Shown one piece after another: positions 12,311 through 24,362 of a stretch of DNA of 64,000 bases. A program made the position numbers and the translations under genes. The notes under the pieces were generated by a model. It made no database searches. It was not told the DNA's origin and saw only the letters and a list, made by a program, of their open reading frames with translations. Numbering within the stretch: position 1 is the stretch's first letter; each line of letters opens with the position of its first letter. The stretch comes from Sporothrix humicola (taxonomy: Eukaryota > Ascomycota > Sordariomycetes > Ophiostomatales > Ophiostomataceae). The stretch is taken from positions 149,306-213,305 of the forward strand of contig WNYE01000071.1 in assembly GCA_021396245.1 (NCBI GenBank). Reading direction: 5' to 3'.

Positions 12311-13221
12311 CTTGTCGGGTTCAACCTCTTCTCGAGGGGGGTGGTTGGATAAGGGCGGGGGATGGATGGATGATGATGCGCGACCAGCGCCGTACGGCTT
12401 GTCCCGCTTCTATAGTCGCTTTGCGCTGATGTCGTCGAAGAGGCCGTCGTGACTGTCGCGGAGTGCGTGGAGGAAAAGTAGTTGTGTTGAGAAGGGAGAT
12501 AAGGCAGCAGTTTTGTACAAGTAGTGAAAAGCAATGAAAGGCTACGACTCTGATGGCCAGCCAGGCTTGGATGCGTGCTTTCCGGTCTTGGCCTGGTCCC
12601 CAGGCGCTAACCAGTGGCCTAGGGCCTTCGTCATACTGTGTTTATTACAGCGCCTGTCAGATATTAATGATTTCAACGTCACAAGCAAAACCATAAGCGT
12701 AATACTTACATTGAAATATCAGCATCCTTGCTTAAGAGCCACAACGTTCGCAATGCTTGTACAATCACGCTCAAACTCTTTCTTGTACCATAGTGAACAA
12801 AATATGCATTTCAATTGCTCCTTGGAATGGACATGGAGTCTAAACAAGTAAAAATGGTTTAGGCCGCGAGTAGCAAAAGCGTTGAGCGAAGTGCGCAATA
12901 ATTGCAGTGTAATATTAGGTCACCCTTGCCCAAAGCATGAAGTGGCGAGGCCCCCGCCAATGCGTCACAGGAGCCAGCGCACACCCGCGGGCTTGTGGCT
13001 GGACCAATCAGCATTCCACTCTCCGGGTGTGGTTCGCTCGGAAATTTTGCCTCTTCAAGTCAGTTGAGAAATCGGATGCTTTCACCACAACCAAAACATT
13101 TCTTGATACTGCAAACTTTGCGATTTGGATAGACGACTCGACTCGACTATACTATCCGTACATTAGCAGTGCTTCTTTCCAAACACGCAGACGCCAACTC
13201 CATGGCTGCACTATCGACACA
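12311..13221. other. Divergent promoter region, VPS2 and FZO1
   Basis: About 0.9 kb between two divergent genes. It contains no other gene and carries a CCAAT box near the FZO1 side. Confidence 0.6.
13004..13008 (+). promoter_or_regulatory. CCAAT box upstream of FZO1
   Basis: GGACCAATCAG lies about 215 bases before the FZO1 start. CCAAT is the core site of the fungal HAP/CBF complex, which often controls mitochondrial genes. Binding here is inferred from the motif alone. Confidence 0.45.
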
Positions 13222-16053
13222 ATGAGTCCCAAAACACGCCCAAACAAGGGGAAGGCCCCTAGCAAAAAGCCGGCAATAGTCGGTGAACAAGAAGCCGGCG
13301 ACAAGGACAATGCCGACAACGCTGCGCCGCAGCAACCCACGGGGCCCGGCTACATGACGGTCGGCACTGGCTCGGGCTCAGAACATATGTCCAATTTGAA
13401 GCAACTCATCGACAAAGATTCCGGCTATGGCGGCAGCACCATCAACGGCGGCGACGATGTCCGATCGGCAGGCAACTCGGCTTTCCCGTGGGACTCGGCG
13501 GTCCAAGACAACCATCAAATGTACCCAGCTGCTTCGTCATCGTCTGCATCCGACTTCGAGGCCAGCCGGCGCCTGCAGGCAGGCGCAGTCCATCAGATGT
13601 GGTACAACCAGCACCGGGTTGCCCTCGGCAAGTCTATCTCTCAGGTCGTTGACTTGCTGAAGGGTCTTCAAAAGACAAACATGTCCTGGCCCGCACACTA
13701 CCCAACGGTGCAACGCATCAGCGCCACTGCACCTCTGCCTCCTTCTCCGGCCCGCCCGGGCTTGCAGCACGCCCATACAACGGTCGGCGACCTCATCGCC
13801 ACATCCACACCGCCTGTGGAAGACCAGCCCGATCGTGGACCGCTTCGCCGGTCCTACACGGCCCTGGAAGGCAATATTGCCGCAGAGTCCAGCAAGGCCG
13901 CAGAGGCACGGCCGCCATCTACAGAACCACGTCTAGTGACACCACAGATTGCACAAGAATTCTCGGTTCTCAAGCTCGACCTAAAGCTTGGTGGTCTGCA
14001 CCAGGCCGAACTTGTCCACTCTCTTGAAAAGGCATCCATCGCGTCGCTATTGGATGAGAAGATTCGCTCCAGTCTAAGGCACCTTGATTCGCTGCGGGAT
14101 CGCATTGAGGATATTTCAAGCAAGGTCCTCATCACAGGTGACTTGAATGCCGGCAAGTCAACCTTCTGCAACGCTCTACTCCGGAGAAAGATTCTACCAG
14201 AGGACCAGCAACCCTGCACCAGTATCTTCTGCGAAGTCTTGGATGCCAGCGAGAACAGTGGTGTAGAAGAGGTTCATGCTGTTCATATGGATGTCATTTA
14301 CAACCGGAACGACGAGTCAACCTACGACGTGTTCTCTCTACAGGAACTCGAAAAGATTGTCACAGACAACACGACCTACATGCAGTGCAAGGTCTACGTT
14401 AAAGACGAACGTGCAATCGATGAATCACTTTTGAGCAACGGCATTGTTGATATTGCTCTCATCGATGCCCCTGGCCTCAATTCAGATACCACCAAGACCA
14501 CCGCAGTTTTTGCACGCCAAGAAGAAATCGACGTGGTTGTCTTCGTTGTTTCTGCGGCCAATCATTTTACTCTCACGGCAACCGAGTTTATTCGGGCAGC
14601 GGCTGCAGAGAAAGCCTATTTTTTCTTTGTTGTGAATGGGTTCGATGTCATCCGCGACCAAGAACGCTGCAAGAAGATGATTCTCGACCAGGTCTCTGGC
14701 CTCAGTCCTCAAACCCACAAAGAGGCTTCGGAGCTGGTCCATTTCGTGTCAAGTAATGCCATTCCCATCACTCCGCCGCCTGGGCCGCCCGGTGGTCCCG
14801 ATGGCCCTGGTGGCGGAGGAAGCGGCAGCGCTTCCGGCAGCGGCGGCGGCGGCGGTGGCGATGACGATGACGATGACGCAGAAGGGAAGGGGAAAGGCAA
14901 AGAGAAGCTTCGGAATTTTGAGAGCATGGAACAGTCACTGCGGCGGTTTGTTTTGGAAAAGCGAGCCCATTCTAAACTGGCACCAGCGAAGAACTATCTT
15001 CTCAACATTCTCAACGATGTCAATGCTCTTGCGACAGTCAACACCGAAGTTGCGCAAGCAGAGATTACCCGTGTTGGAAATGAGTTGAGCGAGATAGAGC
15101 CTCTGTTGGAGACCAACAAGAAGGCAAAGGCCGAGGTGGCTACTGAGGCCGAGCAGATCATCGAGAAGACCTGCAAGGATGTGTATGACCACAGTCGGGC
15201 CGTGATCGGCTTCTCCATCGCCCATGCCGGAGATGAGAACCTGGGCGTGCCGTACCCTGGCCTTCTGTCCGCGTTTCAATACGCGGAAGATATCAAGCAA
15301 GCCATGTTCTCTCAGATTTCCGCCTCCGTGGCAGAGTGTGAGGAAAGTGCGCGTGTAAAGGCCGGAAGTGGGGTGAATACACTCAAACAGCTAGGAATTC
15401 TTCATCTCGGAGACGACTTTGCGGACCTCAACTTCCGCCCGGAATTCATGTTCCGTCGGCGGAGAGATGAGTTGGCTAGAAGACTTGATGTGCCGACCGA
15501 GATCATTGATTTCGTGGACCTGTCGTTGATTCTCCAGCGGCAAGAAAAAGTTGCCGGAACGGGAATGGCTTTGACCCTTGCCACAGCTCTCGGCACTCGG
15601 ATGATTGGAGGCCAGGGTTGGATGGACCATGCGCTGTCTGCTGTCAGGCTGATGGGAAGCAATGGCACTCGCCGTCTGCTGGTGCCTGGTCTCATCCTCG
15701 CTGCTATTGCAGCCACTGGTTACATCCTGTCTCAGATCCCACAGTCTCTACCCCACCGCTTGTCACACAAGATATCAAGTCGCCTTGCCGAGATTGACTA
15801 TGTCCATTACAACTCAGCCCGCATCGCCGGCACGGTCCGCAAGGTGCTTCGATACCCCGCAGACTCCATCCGCGACGGTCTGAATCGGTCGGTGGATCAG
15901 CTTGGCACTCGCAAGGAAGACACACTGAAGATTAAGGCCGAGAGCGAAGTGGCTTTGAAGTATTTCGGCAACCTCGTTGTCGAGAGCGATCGCCAGAGGA
16001 GGGCTGTGAGATCCCTGGACCTTGATACTCCACCCCCTGGCGCGGCACACTGA
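13222..16053 (+). CDS. FZO1: Mitofusin Fzo1, outer-membrane fusion GTPase
   Basis: Single exon, 943 residues from MSPKTRPNKGK. An in-frame ATG lies at 12937, but that extension would cover the CCAAT box and reads like untranslated sequence, so 13222 was chosen. A disordered N-terminus and a helical stretch precede the dynamin-type GTPase: P-loop GDLNAGKST near residue 306, DAPGLN near 415 and VVNGFD as G4. After G4 a low-complexity insert (Pro/Gly, then Gly/Ser, then a run of Asp) occupies about residues 518-553. Helical repeats follow, with a hydrophobic membrane segment around residues 815-840 (LLVPGLILAAIAATGYIL) and a C-terminal coiled-coil region. The protein tethers and fuses outer mitochondrial membranes. 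It converges on TOM22, another outer-membrane protein gene. Confidence 0.95.
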   Translation: MSPKTRPNKGKAPSKKPAIVGEQEAGDKDNADNAAPQQPTGPGYMTVGTGSGSEHMSNLKQLIDKDSGYGGSTINGGDDVRSAGNSAFPWDSAVQDNHQMYPAASSSSASDFEASRRLQAGAVHQMWYNQHRVALGKSISQVVDLLKGLQKTNMSWPAHYPTVQRISATAPLPPSPARPGLQHAHTTVGDLIATSTPPVEDQPDRGPLRRSYTALEGNIAAESSKAAEARPPSTEPRLVTPQIAQEFSVLKLDLKLGGLHQAELVHSLEKASIASLLDEKIRSSLRHLDSLRDRIEDISSKVLITGDLNAGKSTFCNALLRRKILPEDQQPCTSIFCEVLDASENSGVEEVHAVHMDVIYNRNDESTYDVFSLQELEKIVTDNTTYMQCKVYVKDERAIDESLLSNGIVDIALIDAPGLNSDTTKTTAVFARQEEIDVVVFVVSAANHFTLTATEFIRAAAAEKAYFFFVVNGFDVIRDQERCKKMILDQVSGLSPQTHKEASELVHFVSSNAIPITPPPGPPGGPDGPGGGGSGSASGSGGGGGGDDDDDDAEGKGKGKEKLRNFESMEQSLRRFVLEKRAHSKLAPAKNYLLNILNDVNALATVNTEVAQAEITRVGNELSEIEPLLETNKKAKAEVATEAEQIIEKTCKDVYDHSRAVIGFSIAHAGDENLGVPYPGLLSAFQYAEDIKQAMFSQISASVAECEESARVKAGSGVNTLKQLGILHLGDDFADLNFRPEFMFRRRRDELARRLDVPTEIIDFVDLSLILQRQEKVAGTGMALTLATALGTRMIGGQGWMDHALSAVRLMGSNGTRRLLVPGLILAAIAATGYILSQIPQSLPHRLSHKISSRLAEIDYVHYNSARIAGTVRKVLRYPADSIRDGLNRSVDQLGTRKEDTLKIKAESEVALKYFGNLVVESDRQRRAVRSLDLDTPPPGAAH

Positions 16054-16830
16054 GAGACCAATATTCAGAATGATTGTGAATGGACATGATTAAAAATTGT
16101 GAGGACGACTCTTGGCGTTATGGTGGATATTGTTTTGTAATTTCTTAGAATTTATTTTCTCCCGCCTACTGTGTTCTTGATTGGGGGCTTGTACAGGTCT
16201 GGTTTCTTTGTGAGAGAACTGGCTGCTGGGGCCTTTGATCTTTGATTTTCAACGATCCCCTCTCTGCTGAACTCGTTTATCCAAACCAGATTGCCCACGG
16301 TCTGTTGTGGCTACATCTTATATATGTCTATCCTTACTCCTTTTGTATTTACTGCCACAATGGCTCATATGATAGTAACGAACATACCTTTTCCCAACCA
16401 GTATATAAGCACACGACGCAGATTGGTGATTTCAGGGTCAACCTTTGAACGTCCTCTAAGGCTCATGTTCGCCTATGTTTCATACTTACTGGATATTTAT
16501 CAAAAATGGGCAAATAACCAAGGTTGCCATTGTAGTCCGTTTAAATATGTACACAAAGTAACTAACTGCACACATTATGTCCAGTTATGAAGGGGAAATC
16601 ATTGAGAGAAGAGTGAATAAGGAATAAATGCGCCACCAGGAATAAAACCGTGGAATATAGAATCCATGCAATGAATCGTAGGCGCCCTGCCATTCAATGA
16701 TCTTATGCCTTCGTTGTCCCCATTCCCGCCCTGGTGCTATTCATGCTCACCAACGTCGTCGCTGTCATGCCTTTTTTTTTCGTTCCGTTTATATAATTTG
16801 TCATGTTCGAGATGTAGATCGGCCACCACC
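16054..16830. other. Intergenic between convergent FZO1 and TOM22
   Basis: About 0.8 kb of AT-leaning DNA holding the 3' ends of both genes. No gene is seen. Confidence 0.6.
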
Positions 16831-17400
16831 TTACAGTGCTGGCCGTGCGCCGGGACCACCCAGTGCGGCACCAACCTGGGATGCAGTATCGCCGCCCTCC
16901 TGGTTCTCGCCGGAGCCAGCCGTCAGGAGCTCGCTGCCCATCTCACGCATCCGCTGCTCCTGCTCCATGGCCAGAATTTGCTGCTCTTCAGCCCACGACA
17001 GAGCGAAAGGCACACCGATAAGCAGAGCGCTCACTGAGATTGTCCACGCAGAACGGCCAAGGAACGTGAGAGTGGCACGCACCACTCGGTCGCCAAACTG
17101 GAATTTGCTGTAGAACCAACCACGGGTGGTAGGCGGGATAATGTCGCGCAGGGCATAAAGTCGTTCGCCAAACGTCTCGCGACTTGGGTCGTAGTCGGAG
17201 TCTGTGGAAATCTCCGAATCTGTTTGCAAAACACACCGTCGGTCAGCAAATGGTGTCTTGGGTTTCTTCGAGGTAGGTGGTTGTATCCGGCTCTCTGTAT
17301 CTGTTTTTTACTTACCGGTATCGGTGAAGTCCTCCTCCTCCTCGCTCCCAGCAGGGCGCTGCTGGAAGTGCTCGTCCTCGACTTCGACTAATTGGACCAT
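16831..17400 (-). CDS. TOM22: Mitochondrial import receptor Tom22
   Basis: Spliced as complement(16831..17219, 17316..17400), 157 residues, starting MVQLVEVEDEHF. The junction DT|DSEIS is in phase, with donor GTAAGT. The N-terminal cytosolic part is acidic (EEEEDFTDT, DSEISTDSDYD), as expected for presequence binding. The conserved block ETFGERLYALRDIIPPTTR leads to one transmembrane helix (AWTISVSALLIGVPFALSWA). A short intermembrane-space tail follows (EEQQILAMEQEQRMREMG). Tom22 is the central receptor and organiser of the TOM complex. The length matches the fungal family. Confidence 0.95.
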
Positions 17401-18338
17401 GGTGACGGTAGCGTACTGTGTTTTCTGTGCCTTCGTAAGTTGGGCAGCGGGGTGGTTGGGTTGAGGCTGTTTGAAGCTTGTATGTAATGTTTGTTGGGGC
17501 CGAAGGCCAGAACTATCAGAATTCGATGGAACCAATTCGTCGCAAAAATTTTACAGGCGCTGTGCACGTGACGTGATCAGACGTCATTGGCTTTTTTCCG
17601 GCCTAGACTCCATAAAAATCCAATCTACATACCTGATATCTTCACAGGACGGCGTACTAAAGCGCTACTAGGCCTTAATTAAATTCACTGTTACTATGAC
17701 TTTTTTTCCACTTCAAATATCGTTAATAGCGAAGAAGCTTCATAAGGTGTGGTCATTGACTTTCGGCTGGCATTTCAGCTGTCTCTGTTTGGGCCATACT
17801 TGTCTATTGTTTGACAGTTTGTTTATTCCACGACTTTCTGTGCCAAGGATGCAGAGGGCACATAACAAAAGGACCAGAGTCACTACCATTTGGACATATC
17901 TGTGAATTCATCGGATGGCTCCTTTTTTACCCTTTTTGACATGGCGGGGTGCCACATGTGCAAGCTTGCCACACAACAAGATTTCTTCTATTTCAAACAA
18001 CCTGGTTGTCGACGGGTAGCCTTGTACGACGTACTCTCACTGTGTATTGTTTTGGCAATGGGGCGGTTTCAATTTTCGTCAGAGCCATACTTCAATTGGC
18101 CCGCAATCGAAAACACAAAATAAAGCCAACAATTATTAAAAAAAGAATAACAATGATAATAATTAAATACTGACAATCTCAAATTCAGTTGGCTTGGCTA
18201 GCTAGCAACCTGCTAAATGAATATGTGCAAAGCTAAGGTGGGGAAAAAAAAGAGTCAAACATGAAAAATATGTAAAATCAAAGATAGACATGGCACATGA
18301 ACTTGTTTCTGAAAGAAGATAACGAGAACAGTGAGTGC
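17401..18338. other. Intergenic between NHA1 and TOM22
   Basis: About 0.9 kb lying 5' of TOM22 and 3' of the antiporter gene. The only notable element is a GTACGACGTAC palindrome-type motif at 18024-18034. The short open frames are not recognised. Confidence 0.5.
18024..18034. repeat. GTACGACGTAC palindrome-type motif
   Basis: GTAC arms flank CGACG-type core bases. The same element or its complement occurs at 23541, 23840, 24369 and 48137. Confidence 0.7.
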
Positions 18339-21300
18339 TCACTGCCGCCGGTCAGGGGTATCCGCGAACCGGATTCCACGCCGAGCTGGAGGAACTCGTG
18401 GTGTGTCGTCGTCATCGCTGTCTTCAGCGTGTTGGCTCGACATACCAAGGGCGGCTTCTCTTCGACGCCGCTCAGCGGGCGTTTCCTTTGTTTCGTCGTT
18501 TTCATCGTCGGAGTCGTCGTCGTCATCGCCGACACTCTGAAGAACTGCCAAGCGACGGCGTCTCTCTACAGCTGTTTCGGGGATATCGTCGGCGTTGTCT
18601 GGCGGACCAGCTGCTGTACGACCGCGGCGGGACGACGGTGCAATCTCTAGGTGGGAAGTGGACGAGCGAGGGCTGGAGCCGGCCTCGTTGTCACTGCCAT
18701 CATTCCCGTCAACTTCCTTGCCACTGCGGCGCTGTCCGACAGCCGCGGACGAACCAGCTCTTGTGCTTCGGCCTGGCCGGGATACAACAATGTCTGGAAG
18801 CGAAGCATCTTGCTTGGCAAGTGTCTTGACCGTGTGAGAGGCAGTCGACCTATCAACCACTTCGCGCCTCGTGCTTTGGTCAAGCTGTTGCATCTGCTTG
18901 ATAAAACCTTCTTTTGTCATACGCTGGCCCACGCCGCCGATGGTGAAGCGAATGTGGCGGTCATCTTCCTCCTCTTGCACCTCCGCGACACTCTTCTTTC
19001 TTTGTCTCTGTGTCGAAGGCTCTCCAGCGGTGGCTCTTCCAAAGTTGATCCAGCTAGGCATAGCAGGTCTGCTTGAAACTCTCGTCACCGGGTCGGCGTC
19101 ATTTTCAGATACCTTGTTACTTCCCTCGTCCTGCTCCTTTGCCTTCTCGGACGGTCTGATTAGACCTCCCATTCCCATGTATTTGAGACTCTGGGAAACC
19201 ATATCGCTGGTATCGCCTTTCTGTGGCGGCAGTTCGTAGGTCTTGACAACTTCTCCATCTTCATCCTCGACAATGATCTACAAGAAAAGCATGTTAGCAA
19301 CTTGACCTTCAACCGATGAGCGCATAGATCAGATGCAGCTCTGAGTGTGTAGAATAAAGGAAATTGGGAAATGCAACGTACAGTATTACCAAACTGGTAA
19401 GCTCGAGCAGGTTCGTGCCTGCGTGTATCCTTCTGCTTCTCTTTTCTCTTCTGGATCTCGTCATTCTTCCAGTTGCCGATTTTCTTCTTGATAGAGTCGT
19501 AAGACCACGCAGAGGTTCCCGTTTCAGCCTTCAGCGCCTCAGGGGCCAGCTTCTCCTTCAGCTTCTCCACGTCGGCACCTTCAAGGGGCATATTATGAGA
19601 GTGCGTAGGCTCAACAGCTACAACCTCGCCCTGTTCCGTCTCGATAATGATATTATCGCCTTCGTCATACACATTTAGTCGAGGGGCAGAAGTTGGTGAC
19701 ACTGAACCGTCAGCGTCGTCGGAAGAACCTCGCTGTTCTGAGCGACCCCTTTTCTCCTCACTGGTCCCTTCAAAACGACCCTCCTCTTCAGCGACAATAG
19801 TCTGGCCAGATCCCTGCGAGGGCTGCTCTTCCGGCTCGTCAGACGCCGATGATGCCTCGCCGTGTAGAGGCGGGCTTGATAAAAGTGCGTCATTTGTTGG
19901 GCGCCGTGGATAGATAGCGGATTGACTGATAGGCCCACCAGGTCCGATGCCATCGTCCCACTTTCTTCTCCGGCGGCGACTGGCACGTGAAGAAGCTCTG
20001 CTACCCTGCTTGCTTGTTCCCTCTTCATCCTTGATCCGGCGTAGGAACTGCCCGGGAATTCCAACAGGCAAAAGTGTACCCGGAGGGACGCTTGGCATCT
20101 TGAGTTCATCCATGTCCGTGTCAGACATTGTACGAGCTTGCGAGCGTGATTGGGACGAAATGCGTGGCAGGCGGTTCATCCACGTTGGGCCATCTTCCGG
20201 TGCGGTGGTGTAAGACATCGTAATTGTCAGGGTATTGATCCGTTTGCCGAGTGTGAACACAGCTATGGACGAGCCGTGTACGATAATAGACGAAACAACC
20301 AAAAATGTCGTGATCGGCCAAACAAGTGTCAAGAGCGTATAATGGGGCGAATTGGCCGGAGGAAGCTCGGATAAGGGAACAGGCTCATCGTGCTCGAGCT
20401 CGGCCCGGGCCATGATAGCGACAAAAATGGCGCCGACACCGATGGGGCCGAAGTGACCTGCGAAAAGTGCTTCTCGCCACGTTTTAATATCCGGTATAAA
20501 TGGTTTCAAGGCGAGCATGATCGGGATGCGGCGAAATAGAATGACAAAAATGGCAATGATGGTGAGGCGCCAGGCAGACAAACCGATCGAGGTGTCGTTG
20601 AACATTTCCCAGGGAATAATGGTGCCAAGGTACACGAAATATGTCAGATTGAGCAACAGATCAATGACGTTAGACACGTGCGACTCGTCCGTCTTGTGGC
20701 CGAACCAACCGTCATTGGAGAAACCTACACCGGCCGAGAAGCCAACTAGTAGGTCGTCGACACCGAGAATACTTCCAGAGCCTGCGCAGAAGAGGGCTAG
20801 CACAAAGTAGAACACAAGAAAACTCTCGCGGTCGATCAAGTCATGGCGCTCAGCGAATTTGATGCCGTGGCGGGCAATGTAGCCAATCAGAAAACCGTAG
20901 ATGGCGCCAAAGATACACTCGTAAAGGATGGTATAAACGATCCAGTGGAAGGAGACCTCTCTGGCATTGCGGTTGTCCTGAATGAGGTAGAGAGAGAGGT
21001 AGATAAAAGGAAATGCCATGCCGTCGTTGCATCCAGATTCGGCGGAGAGCAAATCACGTAAATGCTTCGGCACCCGCTTGGCAAACTTTCCCTTACCAAC
21101 GACGGACGAGGCCAGGACAGGGTCAGTGGCAGTGACACAGGCGGCGATAACGAGACTGTCAAGCCAGTCGAGCGGCGGAACCATCCACCAAACGAACAAA
21201 GAGGTGATGAGCCAGCCATAGGTCATGACAGGCACAAGGAGGAATATGACCGATTTCCAGTGGCGCTCCATGTAGAATTTGGGCAATTCGACACCAACGG

Positions 21301-21553
21301 CAAAACACTGCACGACCAAAACGATGCGAGAGAACTCGATGGTGACAATGTCGACACTCCCCCAGGAGGCCGGATCGATCAGATCGGCAGCATGGGGACC
21401 GAAGATCAGACCACAGAGCGTGGCAACAGTGGCTTCACCAATGTAAATGCGTTCCTTAATAATGGACGAGCAGAGCATGAACAGTGATGTGAAGCCGCCG
21501 AGGATGATGTACACCAAATGAGGTTTGGTGATCGAGAGGTGACCCCACGCCAT
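18339..21553 (-). CDS. NHA1: Plasma-membrane Na+/H+ antiporter (Nha1 type)
   Basis: Spliced as complement(18339..19277, 19382..21553), 1036 residues, starting MAWGHLSITKPHLVY. The intron joins QFGNT to IIVEDEDGE, with donor GTACGT. About the first 440 residues are a multi-pass CPA1-type exchanger domain, with GLIFGPHAADLID, CVTATDPVLASSVVGKG and the signature SAESGCNDGMAFPF, whose Asp residue is expected to bind the transported ion. The remaining roughly 590 residues are a charged, Ser-rich cytosolic tail, typical of fungal Nha1 proteins and probably regulatory. The protein should expel Na+ and K+ in exchange for H+ and help pH and salt tolerance. The region from the start codon back to a TATA-like site is over 600 bases, which suggests a long leader. 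Confidence 0.93.
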
Positions 21554-22187
21554 GGCGACGATCAGCGTGAATGATGAGGCGGGGGCGCCGGTGGAGGAAA
21601 GAAGGGATGAGCCAGAGCACAGCCAAGCAACAAAGCAGAACGCGAGGGTTGGACTGCAGTGCTGATATTGCTCAGGCCGGTGCAGTCGCGGGCGGACGCG
21701 GCGGCGTTCAAGGTGCGGCCTCCAAAGACGTCAAGGAAGGAGAGCACCGTGTTTGTGAAAGGAGTACGAAAAGGGAGGGGTTGGTGCGTCCGGAAGCGCG
21801 GCGAGTGGTGGCGATCGGGACGGGGAAGCACCAGAGATCGGCACCCCAATCAATAGACTCGGATGGGCGACGATGCTGCGATCGAGACATTCAGGTACGA
21901 AGCCGGGTTGGAGAGAATACTGGCGGCTGTTTGCGCGCGCGTCTCGGTGAGGTTGAAAAATGGCCCAAATAATAGAAATCGAAAAGCAGAAAGTAGAAAA
22001 TTGAAGTAAGAAGTATGAAAGAAGAAACAGGAAAAAGACGAGCGGCCCAAAGAAGAAAAAGCGATGGGGTGTTGTAGGGAAAGCTTGGGCCGTTCGAAAT
22101 AAGGCTCGTTGGGGGAGGGTGAAAAAAAGGGTAAAAATCAGTCAGAAATTTGGAAACTTTGATAGCCTGACCTACCTAAAGCGCCAT

Positions 22188-22204
22188 GTTTATATGTGAC
22201 GTAA
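22188..22204 (-). promoter_or_regulatory. TATA-like and TGACGTAA sites upstream of NHA1
   Basis: On the minus strand a TATAAAC sequence (22194-22188) sits directly downstream of a TGACGTAA-type half-palindrome (22197-22204), which resembles a CRE or bZIP site. They lie about 635 bases before the start codon. The assignment rests only on motif and orientation. Confidence 0.3.
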
Positions 22205-23540
22205 GGCTAGTTAGACACTGAATCGGCACGAGGCGAACGCTATATTGACGAAAGCACGTTCTGGGCCACGAAAGAGTGTGGGCGAGGGAGAAAAGGGAGA
22301 GGCTTGAGGTAAGCACGCGGCGAGGCTTTAAAAGGAGAGGGGATATGTCGACGAGATAGGAGAGACGAAATGAAAAGGAAGGAGTACGCAAACAGACTTC
22401 CAATAATCAGAGAAACCAGAAAGAAAAAAACAACGGAGCTGAGATTGGACGGACTGGGGTCGTTGTACTGGGACGGGAAAGGGCTGGACGCGCTAACGAC
22501 CAGGACCCATTGCGCCTTCCAGGAACGCCGGGCCTTGCGCAGCTCCGCCCGACTATTTGCACATGCAGGGCTATCATGCTGCGGTCTCGGCAGCTCTTGC
22601 ACCACACCCCTACACTGTTGCAATTTTGGTGTGGACAAGACCAGCAAAAAGTCATTAACACGGCGCCAGGGGTCACGGTCGCCGGCAGAGGCCCGGAAAG
22701 TGGTTACGAGGACGAAAATATGATTTGTTTGGGAATATTGTCATCGGCACTGCCCGAGTCCGCATTCTCGCTCAAGCGCGGAAACACCAGGGTTTAAGGC
22801 TCTGAGTCTTCCGAGCTGTTTTACACTCCGTTATTTTGCGGAACATGCCAGGTCTTTTTGCGAGGACGCGGCTACCTGGGCAGCAGCAACGGATTGGAGA
22901 GTGGAAGTGCATGATTACGACGTATTGGACCCACCTTTGACGCTTCCCTTTAGTAGCTGGACGGAGTACGTCGTAAGGAGTATTATTGCTGCTATTTCTT
23001 GGATGACAAAGGTATCTTGATTTGGCCAGTCCTAGCAGACACCGTGCACTCTTTTATCTTTCTTTTCTTTCAAATACTTTCTTTTCGCAGTTAGAGCTTC
23101 GTAGACGTACTAGATTGAAATAAAGCCATGAAGCCTCCACCCTGTAAGAATGGTTGGCATTATATACTTATCGTCCGTGTGCCTTACCCTTTTTCTTCTT
23201 CTTGTTCTTGTTCTTTTTTTGTTTTCTTTTCCCTCCCTTCTGTCACTCCCACTTGTTTCGTTTCATTTCCTTCCTTCTCAACAGAGTCTGTGGTGAGCTT
23301 TTTTCTCACTCCTCGTCGAATCAACCGTCCAGCCAAGCCACGCCAGAGATCCCGGCCAAGAGCCTATGGTCGAAATTCCAGGCTCGCCAGGCCAGCCAAG
23401 CGGGCAGCCAAGCAGCCAAGGTCTGGGTGGTGGCAAACGAGCATCCTGTGGGCCACGCGGAAGCCATGCCTTCAGTTTTTGATAAGTGCACAGTTTTTGC
23501 ATGCCACATGCTGTACCGCACGGAAGTCGGGGTAAGATAC

Positions 23541-23551
23541 GTACGACGTAC
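23541..23551. repeat. GTACGACGTAC motif
   Basis: A member of the recurring intergenic palindrome family. Another copy, GTACGTCGTAC, lies about 300 bases further on at 23840. Confidence 0.7.
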
Positions 23552-23839
23552 ATCGCACATTCACGGGTTTTCCTAAGCATTGTGCCAGCCGTCGTCAGAA
23601 TACGGAGGACGGAATACATCGTAATAGAATAAAGAGATAAGAAAACAGCCACAAAAACTGGTTGGCCCACTAACAGGCTATTGGCGATACGAAAACAACG
23701 AGGAGAATCAAGCACCCGTATCTGATGCCCCGTGCCTATAATACTTCATACCGTCTGTGATACTTGGCCCGAAATCGCGACTTATCGTCTCGGCGACGCA
23801 CGTCAGTCTATGTGGCGGCTGAAAGATAGAAGATTTGTT

Positions 23840-23850
23840 GTACGTCGTAC
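23840..23850. repeat. GTACGTCGTAC motif
   Basis: Second copy in the NHA1-PIF1 interval. A TACGGAGTA motif follows at 23913-23921. Confidence 0.7.
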
Positions 23851-24362
23851 ATTCAGCACCAATTCTCAATGCACCTTACCAGTGACCAGTCTGACCACGC
23901 AGGGCTTTCTCCTACGGAGTATTATCCCCGTTGACCTTTCTCGACATCGCTCATTCTCTATGTGTAGCCGGACACTTGCGGGTTTTGGGCCGCCATGCAG
24001 GGCACAGTCGATAAAAAAGTGCATTGAAGAGTTATACTGAGGAATCGGATTGAAGCACCGTGTCTATTGTACTCATCAGGTGTTCTCGGTATGTGCAGGA
24101 CAGCGAGCTCGGGGGCCCGGTTTACTCGATTTTCTCACCGAGTGGCACTATACCCGACTGCCGTGGCCTGCATATGCCGACGCCTTGGCTACAGACGCTG
24201 CACGTTGTCAGGCAGGCAGCTTCGGTTGCCATTGGGTGACATGAGCTGTTGCCCTGACCGAGGAACAAAAGAATTGAAAACATCGTCACGAGACCGCAAA
24301 GAACAATCATTAACAAAACCTGGTACCAGTTCACGTGCCCACGCGAATAATCAGACTGTAAT

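Noticed and set aside
12937..13221. 95-residue N-terminal extension of Fzo1 from an upstream ATG
   Set aside because: The extension covers a CCAAT box, and its composition (WRGPRQC, HPRACGW) is unlike a fungal protein N-terminus; the downstream Met fits better.
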